Shown here: positions 8,455 to 14,686 of the stretch, piece by piece
Numbering within the stretch: the stretch's first letter is position 1
How the letters are laid out: each line of letters starts with the position of its first letter
Assembly: GCA_021797025.1 (NCBI GenBank)
Contig: JAKAAK010000054.1
Coordinates: 1 to 14,686 of the forward strand
Source: Thermoplasmata archaeon
GTDB lineage: Archaea; Thermoplasmatota; Thermoplasmata; Thermoplasmatales; Thermoplasmataceae
Direction of reading: 5' to 3'
Length of the DNA: 14,686 nt
The notes under the pieces: generated by a model
What the model was told of the DNA's origin: nothing
Databases searched by the model: none
The model's input: only the letters and a program-made list of their open reading frames with translations
Made by a program: the position numbers and the translations under genes

Positions 8455-8466
8455 ATATTTAATATT
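8455..8466 (-). promoter_or_regulatory. Possible TATA box for the YVTN gene
   Basis: AATATTAAATAT on the minus strand lies 21-32 nt upstream of the GTG at 8434, but only a few bases upstream of the alternative TTG at 8452. The spacing favours the GTG. Confidence 0.35.
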
Positions 8467-8483
8467 TCCCCAAAAAAATGGAG

Positions 8484-8513
8484 AATATAAGTGATTTGTG
8501 AAATACTTATATT
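8484..8513. repeat. 9-bp inverted repeat upstream of the YVTN promoter
   Basis: AATATAAGT (8484-8492) and ACTTATATT (8505-8513) are exact reverse complements with a 12-base spacer. It sits just upstream of the proposed TATA box of the YVTN gene, a position suited to a regulator-binding site. Its right arm overlaps the left arm of a longer inverted repeat (8499-8591). Confidence 0.5.
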
Positions 8514-8591
8514 ATTTTAACTATTAATTTCTTTTTGCTTAAAACTCTATTACTATTAATATAGTCAGAATTTATTATTATAAGTATTTCA
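8499..8591. repeat. 13-bp perfect inverted repeat spanning the intergenic region
   Basis: TGAAATACTTATA (8499-8511) and TATAAGTATTTCA (8579-8591) match exactly as reverse complements with 67 bases between. The right arm includes the TGA stop of the upstream membrane-protein gene. It could be a terminator-like stem, a pair of operator sites or a tiny MITE-like element. No clear target-site duplication is seen. Confidence 0.5.
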
Positions 8592-9305
8592 TATTTCTGG
8601 AGGTTCAGTCTTTTCAATATAATTGTTTGGATGCTTACTGATATAAATCCCCAGGTAGATAAACAAGCCTGCGTATAGAATTACTGCTGCTATCTTTATC
8701 ATAAGCGGGTAACCGGAATTGCCCGCATATTTTATGGATGATTCAAGAGCTCCAATATCACTGTACTTTATATTCTCGCTTCCTATAATTGCCTTCATAT
8801 TGATAAAATTCATAATAGTGTATATTAATTCCAGTACTCCTGCAGTTACTATACCTGCGATGAATAGAAATTTACCTCTAAGGAAAAATTTATAAGAAAT
8901 CAATATGTAAGTGATTGTGTAAATAACCAGTAATATTATAGAAAATATAAAATAATTGTTATAGAAATATTTAACAAAATATTCTCCAGAAAATTCATTT
9001 CCATGAGAATGGCTTACTATGGCATTTGCAGCGGTGGAGACAGTTACTAATACATAAAAAACAGATATAAAAAATGCAGTGATGTATATTATAATTCCAG
9101 CATAAACAAACATTCGTATTTCCGATTTTATGTGTTTGGCCTGTGTTAGAAATATAATAAGACCTATGGCTCCAATAAGCATAGAAAAGTCTGTTTATAC
9201 TGTATTGAAAACCAGTATAAAGGTAAAAGCCAGCATAATATATGAAGCAGCTATTAAATTTACAGCATCTTTATTGACTATTGTCTGTGTATCAATATTT
9301 TCCAT
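8589..9305 (-). pseudogene. Six-helix membrane protein gene with an in-frame TAA
   Basis: A TATA box (9323-9334) and ATG (9303-9305) open a frame starting MENIDTQTIVNKDAVNLIAA. It encodes one helix (about 17-36), then hits TAA at codon 37 (9195-9197). The same frame continues without any shift through five more hydrophobic helices (about 42-56, 65-88, 102-122, 127-149, 182-204) to TGA at 8589-8591, 238 codons in all. Internal ATGs lie downstream of the stop, so a shorter product from 9182 (197 residues, MLIGAIG) is possible. That start has no well-placed promoter, however. The original gene was therefore probably a six-helix protein with the short loop after helix 1 hit by a nonsense mutation. 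The alternatives are a sequencing error or readthrough. I do not recognise the family; no catalytic motif is visible. Confidence 0.6.
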
Positions 9306-9322
9306 ATTTAAGGAATGATAAT

Positions 9323-9334
9323 CTATATTTAAAA
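9323..9334 (-). promoter_or_regulatory. TATA box for the interrupted membrane-protein gene
   Basis: TTTTAAATATAG on the minus strand lies 18-29 nt upstream of the ATG at 9305. It fits a leaderless transcript starting at MENIDT and supports the view that the true start lies before the in-frame stop. Confidence 0.5.
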
Positions 9335-9459
9335 TTAATGTTATATTCTATACGTTCATAACTTTACATAAAAATATTATGATAAGGAACTTTTCCAGAG
9401 CCCAGATTCATGAAATTCAGAATAATTAATTACTAATTTATTACTCAATTTTATACTAA

Positions 9460-10263
9460 TTAATATAATGAGTTTTTGATATCATGAAATTCGAGTTCAG
9501 GTTTTTCCGGAGTTCCATATACTCTGGCAATGACATTATCCATATCATGGTTGAATATAATACTAATACTTTCTTTTATTGCCTTTTTCAGAAGTTTGTT
9601 TTTTATCCGGAGTGTATCAAGAGGATATGAATCTATGGCTGTTATATAATATGGCTTTATGTGAAATGCAGATGGAAACAGGTCTCCACCGTACATATAC
9701 TTCTTTGAATTTATATTAAACACTGTAACCATATGCCCCTCACTGTGGCCACCGGTTATTATGGTGCTAACATTTGCATTTATCCTTTTGGAACCGTTCA
9801 GTGCATAAATTTCAGGAATTATCCTGTCTTTTATATAACTTCCCCTGGTAAACTGATTTGGATGCCTGAAGGCATGTAATTCTTTTTTCTGTACAATAAG
9901 TTTTGACTTTCTGAAAAGGCTATTCTTTGAAAATACATGACCGCAATGATCGAAATGCATATGAGAGACTATAATATCGTCCACCCTGGTGATATGATAA
10001 TCATTCTGGAGTGTTTCTTCAATATCATGATCCTTTACCGGATTGAAAATCTTATTGAATTTATCTGAGAAATTATTTCCTATTCCCGCATCCAGGATTA
10101 TATGCTTATTATTTATATTCAACATGGGCACATTGGTCGTTATCCTTATTTTATTATCCCTATCCCTGAAATATTTTGACCATATAGCCCTGGGCACTAT
10201 ACCGAAATAGGCTCCTGCATCCAGCTCATACGATCCATCATTTAAAAAAATCAATTCTTCCAT
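9460..10263 (-). CDS. MBL-fold metallo-hydrolase (lactonase/glyoxalase II-like)
   Basis: 267 residues with a full metallo-beta-lactamase-fold metal site: SHMHFDHCGH (H101, H103, D105, H106), GGHSEGH (H173 or H177), GGDLF (D194) and FNHD (H239). The strand NKHIILDAGIG (52-62) before the first motif is also typical. This set binds two metal ions, usually zinc, and activates water for hydrolysis. The length and the opening GIVPRAIWSKYF resemble the lactonase-like/quorum-quenching branch, but the substrate cannot be told from sequence. There is no signal peptide, so it is cytoplasmic. The ATG at 10261-10263 has an AT-rich TATA-like run 16-27 nt upstream. It is probably a single-gene transcript running toward the interrupted membrane gene, 154 bases away. 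Confidence 0.88.
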   Translation of the reverse strand: MEELIFLNDGSYELDAGAYFGIVPRAIWSKYFRDRDNKIRITTNVPMLNINNKHIILDAGIGNNFSDKFNKIFNPVKDHDIEETLQNDYHITRVDDIIVSHMHFDHCGHVFSKNSLFRKSKLIVQKKELHAFRHPNQFTRGSYIKDRIIPEIYALNGSKRINANVSTIITGGHSEGHMVTVFNINSKKYMYGGDLFPSAFHIKPYYITAIDSYPLDTLRIKNKLLKKAIKESISIIFNHDMDNVIARVYGTPEKPELEFHDIKNSLY

Positions 10264-10278
10264 TTTTAAATATTGACA

Positions 10279-10290
10279 TTTAAAATATTA
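10279..10290 (-). promoter_or_regulatory. Possible TATA box for the MBL hydrolase gene
   Basis: TAATATTTTAAA on the minus strand lies 16-27 nt upstream of the ATG at 10263. The surrounding DNA is very AT-rich, so exact placement is uncertain. Confidence 0.35.
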
Positions 10291-10344
10291 ATGTTTTGAA
10301 AATTTTTAGACATTAGCATTATTTATTTTGCCAGAAATTCTGTT

Positions 10345-10585
10345 TTATAAAATATTATGTGGAAATATAAACACCGTTTTAACAATGAAACTGTAATTAA
10401 ATAACGTTGAGAAATAAATCTTTTAAAACCAGGACCTAATAAAACATGAAATATGACAATAGAAACATATTTAATGTCAAAGACATAATAGCAAGGTCAG
10501 TTCAAGAGAAGCCTGGGAACATAACGAAGATAGAAATGGTCAGTATTTAAAGGAGAATCCTGGAATAAGTAATGTATATTATTAA
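10345..10585 (+). mobile_element. Decayed left end of an IS256-family element
   Basis: This stretch aligns along its whole comparable length with the intact-looking copy at the right edge (about 14459-14686). Shared landmarks are AATATTATGTG, AAATATAAAC, ATTAAATAAC, GAGAAAT, ATATGACAAT and GAGAATCC. The ATG at 10446 opens MKYDNRNIFNVKDIIARSV, clearly matching MEYDNINISNIEDIIEQTV of the other copy. One base has been lost at about 10534-10537, so the frame ends at TAA 10548-10550. In the shifted frame QYLKENPGIS resumes, then stops at 10583-10585. The Shine-Dalgarno sequence is also eroded. The rest of the element is absent here, as the hicBA promoter follows. It is non-functional. Confidence 0.75.
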
Positions 10586-10660
10586 AGAAACTTGAAAAAT
10601 AAACACTGTAAATTTTGTATAAATATTATCTGAATGAATTCTAAGGAGTATAAAGACACT

Positions 10661-10671
10661 AAAAATTAAAT
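10661..10671 (+). promoter_or_regulatory. TATA-like box for hicBA
   Basis: AAAATTAAATA is centred about 31 nt upstream of the hicB ATG (10697), allowing a leaderless or very short-leader transcript covering both genes. Confidence 0.4.
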
Positions 10672-10677
10672 AGTTTT

Positions 10678-10690
10678 CATGTTATACATG
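10678..10690 (+). promoter_or_regulatory. Candidate hicBA operator (inverted repeat)
   Basis: CATGT-TAT-ACATG is a perfect 5-bp inverted repeat lying between the TATA-like box and the hicB start. A bound protein there would block transcription. Autoregulation is usual for hicBA operons, but this HicB has no obvious DNA-binding domain, so the role is inferred from position and symmetry only. Confidence 0.35.
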
Positions 10691-10696
10691 TAATAT

Positions 10697-10906
10697 ATGA
10701 AATACACAGTTATAATAACAAAGGATGTGGATGGGTATTACCTTGTAAATGTGCCCGCACTTCCAGGCTGCTTTACTCAGGGGAAAACAAAAAAAGAGGC
10801 ATTAATAAATATTAAAGAGGCTATTACAGCATATATTGAATCATTGAAAAAACATAATGAAAAGATACCAAGGGACAATGCAGAGGAGATAACTGTAAAT
10901 GCCTAG
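10697..10906 (+). CDS. hicB: HicB-family antitoxin (short form)
   Basis: 69 residues, the usual size of archaeal and cyanobacterial short HicB proteins. The family fold is visible as a first strand KYTVIITKDVDGYYLVNVPALPGC, the loop TQGKTKKEAL, then the helix IKEAITAYIESLKK and a closing strand EEITVNA. This partial RNase H-like fold binds and blocks the HicA toxin. The C-terminal ribbon-helix-helix or HTH domain of longer HicBs is missing, so direct DNA binding is unlikely without a partner. The gene precedes and overlaps the toxin by 8 bases, which suggests translational coupling. The antitoxin-first order is the reverse of E. coli hicAB but common elsewhere. It lies next to an IS256 remnant. 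Confidence 0.88.
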   Translation: MKYTVIITKDVDGYYLVNVPALPGCFTQGKTKKEALINIKEAITAYIESLKKHNEKIPRDNAEEITVNA

Positions 10907-11120
10907 GATTCCTGTATTATCAGGCCGCGATGTTATAAAGGCATTGTCTAAAATAGGTTACAGTTTTGATCATCAAACCGGCAGCCATGTAATTTTGATT
11001 AATGAACAAAATAAGAGGATAACTGTCCCCATGCATGATGAAATAGGGAAGGGTTTATTAAAGGCAATATTAAAACAGGCCAACATATCAATGGATGAAT
11101 TTTTAAAACTCCTTAAATAA
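10899..11120 (+). CDS. hicA: HicA-family mRNA interferase toxin
   Basis: 73 residues matching the double-stranded-RNA-binding-like HicA fold. It has SGRDVIKALSKIGYSFDHQ (8-26), TGSHVIL (27-33) with catalytic H30, ITVPMHDEIGKGLLKAILKQ (42-61) and ISMDEFLKLL (63-72). HicA cleaves mRNA when not bound by HicB. The histidine and the VPxHxE-type segment are intact, so the toxin should be active. The ATG overlaps the end of hicB in another frame. Nothing follows for 357 bases, so the operon probably ends here. Confidence 0.9.
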   Translation: MPRIPVLSGRDVIKALSKIGYSFDHQTGSHVILINEQNKRITVPMHDEIGKGLLKAILKQANISMDEFLKLLK

Positions 11121-11477
11121 TTGGCGTCAGTATAATCACAATTCAAGGTCAGTGTAAACCCACATTGTAGTTAGATATAATGAATTACTTAGTATTTTAT
11201 GGCAATGAAAACCAGTACCTTTTGTTCAGGTCTCAATATAAGGACTATAAAGCATTGGAATATAGTATAGAAAATAAGGATAACAGTTTATTTCTGCAAT
11301 GAGTATAATAAATAAAAGTAGGGATATGAATTAAATAACCTACTTGAAAATTTTCTGTACTTAAATAAGCAGAGAAAACTATTAATATTCAGGATATCTA
11401 TAAATAAGTCAGGTTAAAGAGGGATAAAACTGAAAAAAGGCGTCAACAAGCAGGAAATTCAATATATTAACAAATCA
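11121..11477. other. Intergenic region after hicBA, no convincing gene
   Basis: About 357 bases. A 40-codon ORF (11180-11302, starts MNYLVFYGNENQYLLFRSQY) is too short and has no recognisable relative. A 7-bp inverted repeat, AAGTAGG (11316-11322) and CCTACTT (11339-11345), is separated by 16 bases and could be a weak hairpin terminator. The 194-residue frame is open upstream of its ATG back to a TAA near 11414, but without an ATG, GTG or TTG. Confidence 0.35.
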
Positions 11478-12062
11478 ATGCTGAAACAGAGAGGATGGAC
11501 AGAAAGCATGATTAAAAAATTCCTAGGAGATGCAGATGCAGAAAAGGACAATCCTATGTACAGATCAGCGCCGCCCATGAAACTTTATGCTATGGCAAGA
11601 GTTCTGGCTGCTGAATCAGAGGAAAGTTTTATTGCCCAAAAATTGAAGGCAGAGAGTAGGTCTAAAACCATGAAAAATGTTGCGAACCTGAAAAAACAGG
11701 AATTACTGGAACAGATTGACCATATGACATTCAGAATAAAAGTGATTCCAGAGGAGAGTTTGCTGAAAAATGCCATAAGAAGTTATAACGATTTCCATGA
11801 AATGATTGGGATGGAAAGAAATAATTTTTCTTTTGACTATGCTACTCAAAAATCTGATAAAACATTTCTTGAGAGAATTGAGGTAAATTATATCCGGCAT
11901 AATCTTACACAGTACGATACTGCACTTGAAACAATGGCTGGAAGGATAGGTGTCCACGAGGCGGTTGTTAAAATTAAATTCATGATCCTTGATGCAATAT
12001 CTGAAAAATATCCATATCTTTCAGCGGCTTGTACATTACAGAAAAATAGGTCTATCGCTTAA
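11478..12062 (+). CDS. Conserved protein of unknown function (GWT/YRSAPPMKLY family)
   Basis: 194 residues, soluble. I do not know a name for the family, but the pattern is one I associate with a widespread bacterial family. It begins QRGWTESMIKKFLGDAD (4-20), then NPMYRSAPPMKLYAMARVLAAE (25-46). A charged helical stretch follows, with paired K/R and E residues (47-82). Near the C-terminus is FLERIEVNYIRHNLTQYD (about 131-148). Conserved Tyr, Arg and His suggest binding of nucleic acid or nucleotide, but no motif of a known enzyme is visible. The ATG at 11478 is the first usual start in the frame. No well-spaced TATA box or clear Shine-Dalgarno is seen. It lies alone between hicBA and the ABC genes. 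The resemblance to bacterial proteins would fit horizontal transfer. Confidence 0.65.
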   Translation: MLKQRGWTESMIKKFLGDADAEKDNPMYRSAPPMKLYAMARVLAAESEESFIAQKLKAESRSKTMKNVANLKKQELLEQIDHMTFRIKVIPEESLLKNAIRSYNDFHEMIGMERNNFSFDYATQKSDKTFLERIEVNYIRHNLTQYDTALETMAGRIGVHEAVVKIKFMILDAISEKYPYLSAACTLQKNRSIA

Positions 12063-12130
12063 ATCTATAGACATTATAAAACTATGTTAATGCAAGAAAT
12101 ACGGGGTATTTTAGTAGCACTATGATAAGT

Positions 12131-12138
12131 TTTATATG
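12131..12138 (+). promoter_or_regulatory. TATA box for the ABC exporter operon
   Basis: TTTATATG lies 23-30 nt upstream of the ATG at 12161, the spacing expected for a leaderless transcript of the two-gene operon. Confidence 0.5.
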
Positions 12139-12160
12139 AATTCTTCCGATAACTCCAATT

Positions 12161-12886
12161 ATGATGGAGGATCAGAACGGCTGTATTGAAGCTTCTAATG
12201 TAGTAAAAAGCTATAAAAATTTTGTTGCCCTGAATGATATCACATTCAAAATTAAATGCGGAGAAAAATATTCTCTTCTTGGTCCCAACGGCGCCGGTAA
12301 ATCTACAACCCTCAAAATACTTGCAGGTCTACTGAAACCGGATTCTGGATCCGCAAAAATCGGTGGACTCGATCCTGTAACAGTTGATGCGAAAAAATTT
12401 CTTGGATATCTACCGGAGGATGCCTATCCTTACCCGAATCTCACTGTCCTTTCAAATCTTGAGTATATAGGAGCTATCAGGGAAGTCCCTGATCTTTCCA
12501 ACAGAATTGAAGATCTTATTAACGGGCTTGATTTGAGGGAATATGTCAACAATAGGGTCATGACTTTATCACGTGGAAACAGGCAGAAGGTTTCTGTTGC
12601 ATTGGCAATTATACATAATCCCAAAATTGTTCTACTGGACGAGCCCCTGAATTATCTTGATATTCCAACCCAGAAAAAGGTTATAACCATGCTGGAGAAA
12701 CTCAATGCAACCATACTTGTGTCAACACATATAATGGAAATTGCAGAAAGGCTTTCCCAGAATATCATAATTATAAATAGGGGAAAGATAACATGGACCG
12801 GAACAATGGATCAGCTAAAGGGTATGGTTACCGGGGACGAAAGCATAGAGGACGTTGTGGAAAAGCTGATGATCGATGTTTTCTAA
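12161..12886 (+). CDS. ABC-2 type exporter ATP-binding protein
   Basis: 241 residues with a complete ABC nucleotide-binding domain. Walker A is GPNGAGKST (41-49). The Q-loop region is GYLPED (82-87), with Glu in place of Gln as in many drug/ABC-2 exporters. The signature is LSRGNRQK (136-143), Walker B is IVLLDEP (156-162, E161), the D-loop is NYLD (164-167) and the H-loop is H190. It powers the membrane partner encoded by the next gene, with which it overlaps by 11 bases. Either of two adjacent ATGs (12161 or 12164) could be used. The pair resembles self-contained ABC-2 exporters of drugs, lipids or peptides; the substrate is unknown. Confidence 0.92.
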   Translation: MMEDQNGCIEASNVVKSYKNFVALNDITFKIKCGEKYSLLGPNGAGKSTTLKILAGLLKPDSGSAKIGGLDPVTVDAKKFLGYLPEDAYPYPNLTVLSNLEYIGAIREVPDLSNRIEDLINGLDLREYVNNRVMTLSRGNRQKVSVALAIIHNPKIVLLDEPLNYLDIPTQKKVITMLEKLNATILVSTHIMEIAERLSQNIIIINRGKITWTGTMDQLKGMVTGDESIEDVVEKLMIDVF

Positions 12887-14282
12887 AATTTTAAAGCTGA
12901 TAATATCTACAAGATACACGAAGGCTTATCTAATTACAATAGGTTTATTGCTGGTATACTCTATCCTTTTAATATCCCTGTACAGGAGCTCCCTTGATCC
13001 TTACTACCAGTATGCGTATCTCATTCTGGTATCCTTCTTTATAGTAGGTTTCGGATTTACAGGCACAGTCCCTGTAATGAAATCTGATATGAATTTCCTT
13101 TTCGTTTCTTCTATAAAAAGAAGAGATTTTGCCTCTGTTCTCTATGTATCTGCATATCTGTATCAGGGATTATTATTTTTATTGATGTCCTTTCTTATAG
13201 GTTCCGGAATAATAGCTTCCAGTCCCGATAAACCGTTAATGATCCTTGATTTATTTGCAGTGAGTATTCTTGTCACTTCGTTTGTCATAGTAATGACCAG
13301 ATTTGGAAGTGCTGTCAAACTGGTGCTGAGCGTACTTATTGCACTGTTCTTTGTTTCTGCCCTCATTACTCCATATTCTCCAGCCGCATTTCTCTTCGGG
13401 CATATACTTACAGGAACATTGATTGCAATAGGTTCCACAATAGTTCTCACCATTCTGGCTTCTGGTGTTTTAATGAAGGCGGATGTTGGAATAACTAATG
13501 TTATAGGCAGTAGAAAGTCCAGAAAAAGCGATGCAAATGAAAAGAATAATATTTCATTTATTGGACTTACTCCTGAGAAAGCTATTATAAAAAATAATTT
13601 CGGTTTTCTTTCCTTTATTTCAAAAACTTCCGGTTCTTCCCTCAATGCCAGAAGTTCTAAAATAAAATACATAGCACTTATAGGAATTATAATTGCAGTT
13701 GTCATGACAGTAATAATAGTAATGGAGGCTAAAAATGGCATAAGTTTACTTATTATAAAGATCCTTTTTGCTATATATGCATCATCATTTATTCCTATGT
13801 TCATGAGCCAGGGTGCACTATCAATGGAACGTGGATGGCTTTCCTTTACGGCTATCGATCCAGCAATTTATATAAAAAATCTCATAATTGGTAAGGTCAT
13901 GCAGGCATATGTTTTAATTGTTCCATCATCAATAATATTTATTGCCCTATCTATAATATATAGATTTCCATTTTATAGTGTATCTATTGTAGAACTGATT
14001 ATAATACCTGCGGTATTAATTTTCTTTATATACCTTTCATTTATAATCGGAATAATACAAATAAAGGATCCAGAATTTATGACACCTAGAAGAAATGCCA
14101 AGCAATTCTTGTATGGAATCAGCGTTTTTATAGTAATCATCCCTGTTGCTATTTCTATTTTTTCCATATATTTTCTCATAGGTTTTTCTGTGGCTGCTGT
14201 CGCACTTGCTCTTTATATGCTTATGGATAAAAAGATGTGGAGGAGGTTAATTTTTAATCTGATGGAAAGAGACTTTCTCTAA
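12876..14282 (+). CDS. ABC-2 type exporter permease
   Basis: 468 residues with about twelve hydrophobic helices (roughly 16-36, 43-66, 92-113, 122-142, 145-163, 176-199, 263-283, 288-306, 342-361, 369-394, 412-432, 433-450). A long charged loop (about 200-262, rich in K, R and S) separates two six-helix halves. The conserved-looking MERGWLSFTAIDPAIYIKN segment (317-335) lies between helices 8 and 9, where permeases of this kind have a coupling loop. The ATG lies inside the end of the ATPase gene, so the two are translationally coupled. No substrate-binding protein is nearby, which fits export. It ends just before a short gap and the IS256 copy. Confidence 0.85.
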   Translation: MFSKILKLIISTRYTKAYLITIGLLLVYSILLISLYRSSLDPYYQYAYLILVSFFIVGFGFTGTVPVMKSDMNFLFVSSIKRRDFASVLYVSAYLYQGLLFLLMSFLIGSGIIASSPDKPLMILDLFAVSILVTSFVIVMTRFGSAVKLVLSVLIALFFVSALITPYSPAAFLFGHILTGTLIAIGSTIVLTILASGVLMKADVGITNVIGSRKSRKSDANEKNNISFIGLTPEKAIIKNNFGFLSFISKTSGSSLNARSSKIKYIALIGIIIAVVMTVIIVMEAKNGISLLIIKILFAIYASSFIPMFMSQGALSMERGWLSFTAIDPAIYIKNLIIGKVMQAYVLIVPSSIIFIALSIIYRFPFYSVSIVELIIIPAVLIFFIYLSFIIGIIQIKDPEFMTPRRNAKQFLYGISVFIVIIPVAISIFSIYFLIGFSVAAVALALYMLMDKKMWRRLIFNLMERDFL

Positions 14283-14544
14283 ATTTTATTATTTCGAAGT
14301 TGGGCCTCTTTAATGGTTAGTGAAGCATTTAATCTATCTTTTCGATATTTTGCGCTGGCATAAAGATAATAAAATGTTAATTGGATAAACATATTACTAT
14401 ATAATGGAACCCTCAAATGACATATTATATGCTTTACTGTATGCACGTGGTAAATGGTTGTGTACAATATTATGTGTAAATATAAACCCCCTGTTACTAA
14501 TGAAATGATCATTAAATAACAGGGAGAAATACCTCTTTTGAAGC

Positions 14545-14552
14545 AAGGAGGT
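14545..14552 (+). promoter_or_regulatory. Strong Shine-Dalgarno for the IS256 transposase
   Basis: AAGGAGGT lies 8 bases before the ATG at 14561. It is the only strong ribosome-binding site seen here; most resident genes appear leaderless. It sets the transposase start. Confidence 0.7.
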
Positions 14553-14560
14553 AATAAACT

Positions 14561-14686
14561 ATGGAATATGACAATATAAACATATCGAATATAGAAGATA
14601 TAATAGAACAGACAGTTAAAAAGCAGCTGGAAACACTTATGAGGATAGAGCATGACCAGTATTTAGAGGAGAATCCCGGAATAAAG
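14561..14686 (+). CDS. IS256-family (mutator-type) transposase, N-terminal part
   Basis: The first 42 codons, open to the window edge. The opening MEYDNINISN is followed by EDIIEQTVKKQLETLMRIEHDQYLEENPGIK. The QLE...MRIEHDxYLEENPG pattern is the conserved start of archaeal and bacterial IS256-type DDE transposases, before the region that leads into the DNA-binding part. The catalytic DDE residues lie outside the window. The protein would cut and join DNA to move the element. The reading frame is intact as far as it can be seen, unlike the older copy at 10446. Confidence 0.75.
   Translation, partial: MEYDNINISNIEDIIEQTVKKQLETLMRIEHDQYLEENPGIK

Larger units (their letters stand above)
14459..14686 (+). 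mobile_element. Left end of an IS256-family insertion sequence (runs off the window)
   Basis: The element seems to begin near 14459-14466, where alignment with the decayed copy (10345-10585) starts. The outer end is not exact because the terminal inverted repeat cannot be checked without the other end. It carries a strong ribosome-binding site and the start of the transposase. It lies about 180 bases after the ABC permease, in the same orientation, and does not interrupt a gene visible here. Confidence 0.7.

Noticed and set aside
9130..9318. 62-codon + strand ORF opposite the interrupted membrane gene
   Set aside because: It is antisense to helix 1 and helix 2 of the minus-strand frame, which has a promoter and consistent coding features.
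11180..11302. 40-codon ORF after hicA
   Set aside because: Too short, no homology recognised, no clear promoter or ribosome-binding site; kept only as a note in the intergenic entry.
13163..13804. 213-codon minus-strand ORF
   Set aside because: It lies wholly inside the ABC permease gene in antisense. Its hydrophobicity mirrors the permease helices, and there is no promoter or recognisable family.
14279..14653. 124-codon minus-strand ORF across the IS256 left end
   Set aside because: It overlaps the transposase start and its leader antisense, has no family resemblance, and the + strand reading is supported by a second homologous copy.

Overview
The window looks like the accessory part of a Thermoplasmatales-type archaeal chromosome (Ferroplasma-, Acidiplasma- or Cuniculiplasma-like). 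This is an inference from several signs together: AT-rich DNA, TATA-like boxes lying about 20-32 nt upstream of start codons with almost no Shine-Dalgarno sequences (leaderless transcription), a YVTN beta-propeller surface protein, many multi-pass membrane proteins, archaeal-style short hicBA, and an IS256-type transposase start. No rRNA, tRNA or CRISPR array was found. No species can be proven from this window alone.

Layout, left to right. Bases 2-76 hold the last codons of an unidentified + strand ORF, possibly a mobile-element gene. It abuts the broken 3' end of a minus-strand prolyl-oligopeptidase-like gene (69-779) that keeps only part of its propeller and has no catalytic domain. Upstream of that is a large minus-strand PD-(D/E)XK-like nuclease plus DUF2075 helicase protein (844-2655). 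It is divergent from an aminoglycoside-phosphotransferase-like kinase (about 2774-3682). Next come an EamA/DMT-type transporter (about 3979-4857, +) and, convergent with it, a DUF1648/DUF5808 membrane protein (4887-5990, -). A membrane-anchored surface protein with 14 YVTN-like repeats follows (6128-8434, -). After it lies a six-helix membrane protein gene interrupted by an in-frame TAA (8589-9305, -), then an MBL-fold hydrolase (9460-10263, -).

The right third is on the + strand: a decayed IS256 left end (about 10345-10585), a hicB-hicA toxin-antitoxin pair (10697-11120), an unnamed 194-residue protein (11478-12062), and a two-gene ABC exporter (12161-14282). The left end and first 42 codons of an apparently intact IS256 element (from about 14459) run off the window. 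Two related IS256 left ends in the same orientation therefore bracket the hicBA-ABC block.

The genes do not form one pathway. The strongest functional units are hicBA and the overlapping ABC ATPase/permease pair. The nuclease-helicase, the divergent kinase, the toxin-antitoxin pair, the IS remnants and two broken genes point to a rearranged, possibly defence-related accessory region. The best leads are the nuclease-DUF2075 protein with its kinase neighbour, the two interrupted genes, the IS256 pair, and the paired inverted repeats upstream of the YVTN gene.
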